Shown in pieces: positions 62,921 through 64,000 of a DNA stretch of 64,000 nt; positions within the stretch are counted from its first letter, which is position 1; every line of letters begins with the position of its first letter. Under the pieces are notes generated by a model. That model saw nothing but the letters and a program-made list of their open reading frames with translations. It was not told the DNA's origin and made no database searches. The position numbers were made by a program, and so were the translations under genes. The stretch lies in NCBI GenBank assembly GCA_001599595.1, contig BCHH01000003.1, forward strand, positions 875,403-939,402, written 5' to 3'. The stretch is from Beverwykella pulmonaria. Its lineage: Eukaryota > Ascomycota > Dothideomycetes > Pleosporales > Melanommataceae.

Positions 62921-64000
62921 ATGGCATCGGTCAAGCCGTCTTTACGGCAATTCAATGCGTGCCTGAGGTGTGTGCGCCGGGCTGGAAATGCCAATGGCCC
63001 ACTCAGTCGCTCACCTCTTCGCCACTTTTCGACTTCATTGAGCGCCCGTGATGAGCTGCCAGTACAACCTACAACACCAGCTACTGCTGCAACACCACCT
63101 CCGCCACCGTCTCTGCCCCCTTCAGCAAAAGCTAGATCCCCAGCGGAAGCCCAGGCGCAAGCTAAGTCGCCCTTGGAGGGTGACGTTATGAAGAAATGGG
63201 GCCCCCTCGATCCCAACCTCGTCGAGAGCAAGCGCGACGAACGCCGTCTCGTACGCCGAGAAGGAATCCAGCCTGTTGGTTCTCGCCGTCGTCGCGCTGT
63301 ACTCCGCCGCTCCGCAATGCGCAACACCCCGGAGATCCCCTTTGAGCAGCTCCCTTATCAATGCTTCCAGGAAGCGAGGAAGGTCCTGGCAGAGGACCGT
63401 CAGGAGAAGATCAAGGCGATTGAGACACAGACACTCAGGCTGAAGAACTTGATGGCGCAGGATCCGGCCGTGAGTGGGGGTGTGGAGGCAAAGGAGGCGA
63501 GGATCAGGAGCATGAGGAATCATTTGAACGACTTGGTGATCTTGGCGGATATCAATGACCCCATTGTGAAAAAGAACTTCGAGGATGGGACAGGTAAGTC
63601 TCGGTTGACGGAAGATGCGGCAGCGCTGAGGCTGATGAATGTGCAGGCGACATGAACAAGCCCATCTACCGCTACCTGGCCGATCAGAAATGGAGAAAGT
63701 ACAAGCGCCTTATTCTGGAGCAACGTATCCAACAAATGAACATCGTCCCAGATCTGCTTCCCGCCCTCGACTTGAAGGTAGACATCGATCTGGCATTCGG
63801 TCGCAAGAAGATCGCTCCAGGAGAGTTTGTGGACTCGCACGTGAGCGAATCCTTGCCTCGTCTCACAGTGCAAACCTTCGAGCAAGGCCAAAAGCTCGTT
63901 ACCATTGTCGTTGTGGACCCCGACGTTCCCGTGCCCACGCAAAACACTTTCACCTACCGCTGCCACTTCATCGCCACCAACATCCCCATCTCGCCCACGG
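62921..64000 (+). CDS. MRPL35: Mitochondrial large-subunit ribosomal protein mL38 (PEBP fold), partial
   Basis: Exons 62921-63593 and 63647 to the window edge; the 3' end lies outside. N-terminal presequence (MASVKPSLRQFNACLRCVRR), a Pro/Ala-rich linker, then a helical region with EIPFEQLPYQCFQEARKVLA. After the intron comes YRYLADQKWRKYKRLILEQR, then the phosphatidylethanolamine-binding-protein fold (VTIVVVDPDVPVPTQNTFTY), with the D-P-D-x-P motif. This arrangement is that of yeast Mrpl35/mL38. The conserved P-D-V-P suggests the ligand site is intact, although ligand binding is not known to matter for the ribosome. Confidence 0.88.

Overview
The window is nuclear DNA of a filamentous ascomycete. 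Genes are mostly split by one to three short GT-AG introns (about 46 to 290 bp), and the gene families are typical of Pezizomycotina: deuterolysin, fungal P450s, a DUF6536-type membrane protein, a fungal short Atg16, and GPI-type GH20 secretion. The style of the hypothetical genes suggests Dothideomycetes, but that is inference. I saw no rRNA, no CRISPR and no convincing tRNA.

Layout. 0-17.8 kb is mostly gene-bearing: a deuterolysin protease, a solo-LTR-like repeat, a cell-surface protein, an ankyrin relic, a small secreted protein, a cytochrome P450, replication factor A subunit 3, and a large alpha/beta-hydrolase-like protein head to head with the rRNA methyltransferase SPB1. A secreted FAD-dependent oxidoreductase follows. 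17.8-37 kb is an AT-richer, gene-poor island. It holds four related solo LTRs, a LINE reverse-transcriptase/RNase H relic, and relics of F-box-like, BTB and TPR genes. It also carries a few intact genes: a BTB protein, a protein kinase, a cysteine-containing secreted protein, and a gene at 29.1 kb for a Kex2-processed repeat precursor. 37-52.7 kb returns to genes: a broken DUF6536 membrane protein, a class I glutamine amidotransferase-like protein, a GH20 hexosaminidase, a 2-oxoglutarate oxygenase, a Rossmann-fold protein, a prenylated type I DnaJ and a Mid2-like surface protein. 53-64 kb is a dense housekeeping block: mitochondrial glutamyl-tRNA synthetase, mitochondrial IF3, ATG16, a tiny three-module Cys/His protein, CSN5, and mitochondrial ribosomal proteins uL4m and mL38 in head-to-head orientation.

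The most unusual object is the 161-aa precursor at 29130-29615. It has a signal peptide followed by eleven copies of a seven-residue peptide (SPPHKTV, the last ending in I). These are separated by KR dibasic sites and mostly led by EA or EAVA dipeptides. This is the logic of alpha-factor and of Kex2-processed repeat proteins, with many synonymous but only one amino-acid difference among copies. No tailoring enzymes typical of fungal RiPP clusters (UstY/DUF3328, tyrosinase) are recognisable nearby. A second unusual gene (57195-57603) encodes three C-x4-C-x10/14-C-x2-H modules, one per exon, with all introns in the same phase.

All exon models were derived by eye from splice signals, reading-frame continuity and family knowledge. 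Several open frames in the window begin only at non-ATG codons, so starts given here were moved to real ATG codons.
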